A stretch of DNA of 64,000 nt from Calliphora vicina. Taxonomy: Eukaryota > Arthropoda > Insecta > Diptera > Calliphoridae. The notes under the pieces were generated by a model. That model saw only the letters and a program-made list of their open reading frames with translations, ran no database searches and was not told the origin of the DNA. The DNA lies in NCBI RefSeq assembly GCF_958450345.1, contig NC_088780.1, positions 44,508,033 to 44,572,032 on the forward strand. Reading direction: 5' to 3'. The position numbers and the translations under genes were made by a program. Shown piece by piece: positions 63,583 through 64,000 of the stretch. Numbering within the stretch: the stretch's first letter is position 1; each line of letters starts with the position of its first letter.

Positions 63583-63750
63583 AACCAAAAATTAACTTGT
63601 GTGCTGTTTTTCTATAGCGAACGAGTACTTTGAGTGGAAATTTAACATGTGTTTTGTTATTGTAACAAAAACAAAATACATGTAAAACGTCCACTCAAAG
63701 CACTCGTTCGCTATAGAAAAACAGCACATTAGATAACCAAAAATTAACTT
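63583..63750. mobile_element. Hairpin element with 38-bp arms between 16-bp direct repeats
   Basis: The arms 63601-63638 and 63690-63727 (GTGCTGTTTTTCTATAGCG at the outer end) are inverse complements with one mismatch. The element is bracketed by exact direct copies of AACCAAAAATTAACTT at 63583-63598 and 63735-63750. A diverged arm lies at about 53100-53150. Confidence 0.75.
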
Positions 63751-64000
63751 CGAAAAAAGACCAAAAAAAAAATATTTCGAAATAAATATGAATCAAATTG
63801 TTCCTAATATTTGCAATCCTATTAAAATTTTGATACAAATTTTAGTTTTAGAATCTCAATAAATATGTTATACGTAATAAAATCTTTATTTATTAATAAA
63901 ATTTAATGAAATTTTCAACGTTTTTAATATTTGTCATTCTAAATAACAAAGTGTAAAAAAAACTTCTCAAAAGCTCAAAGGAAATTCCGCAATTTCTAAA

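Overview
This is AT-rich nuclear DNA of an insect, most likely a higher fly (Diptera). The sign is the abundance of mini-me/DINE-like repeats, which carry a TA-rich core followed by GTCY units. Mariner, Tc1, pogo, hAT, FB-like, Transib-like and Jockey-type elements also fit a fly. I cannot place the genus from the sequence. I found no host protein gene, rRNA or genuine tRNA gene, and no CRISPR array. The window looks like an intergenic or large intronic tract filled with transposable elements in several nested layers.

Layout. 1-9.4 kb: small palindromic MITEs, Tc1 and mariner transposase fragments, and a hAT-type MITE with an 8-bp target duplication. 9.4-12.7 kb: a mariner relic split by a tRNA-like SINE, next to a foldback MITE that is itself split by a 1.8-kb inverted-repeat element. 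14.0-17.1 kb: a hAT relic with perfect 8-bp duplications, a pogo/Tigger-like relic and a foldback. 19.8-24.3 kb: DINE-like copies, one split by a 1.2-kb FB-like element. 24.3-31.2 kb: one mini-me-like element whose internal GTCT proto-microsatellite has grown to an uninterrupted array of about 5,985 bp (about 1,496 units). 35.5-42.5 kb: a 7.1-kb inverted-repeat structure with arms of about 0.8-1 kb that encloses many other relics. 43.9-46.3 kb: a TATCGATA minisatellite, a tRNA-SINE-like stretch and a foldback. 47.8-50.0 kb: a mini-me copy split by a Transib-like element with CACAGTG termini and a CRTCG duplication, itself carrying a 487-bp foldback MITE. 53.4-56.1 kb: a 5'-truncated Jockey-type LINE with an intact 798-codon reading frame, inserted in a short MITE. 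56.2-64 kb: more DINE-like copies, a hAT-type element with palindromic-word arms, and several hairpin MITEs.

The only long reading frame that looks like a real protein is the LINE ORF at 53469-55865. The very long open frames over 24.4-30.5 kb come from the tetranucleotide array, which is open in all six frames. All other coding signals are transposase or reverse-transcriptase fragments with frameshifts, stops or deletions.

The value of the window is structural. Several insertions can be ordered in time because the empty target site survives in another copy in the same window. The striking features are the giant GACA/TGTC array, the Transib-like element, the FB-like element with an 81-bp tandem core, the 7-kb inverted repeat with a near-identical 358-bp duplication, and several unrelated families whose arms are built from short palindromic words.
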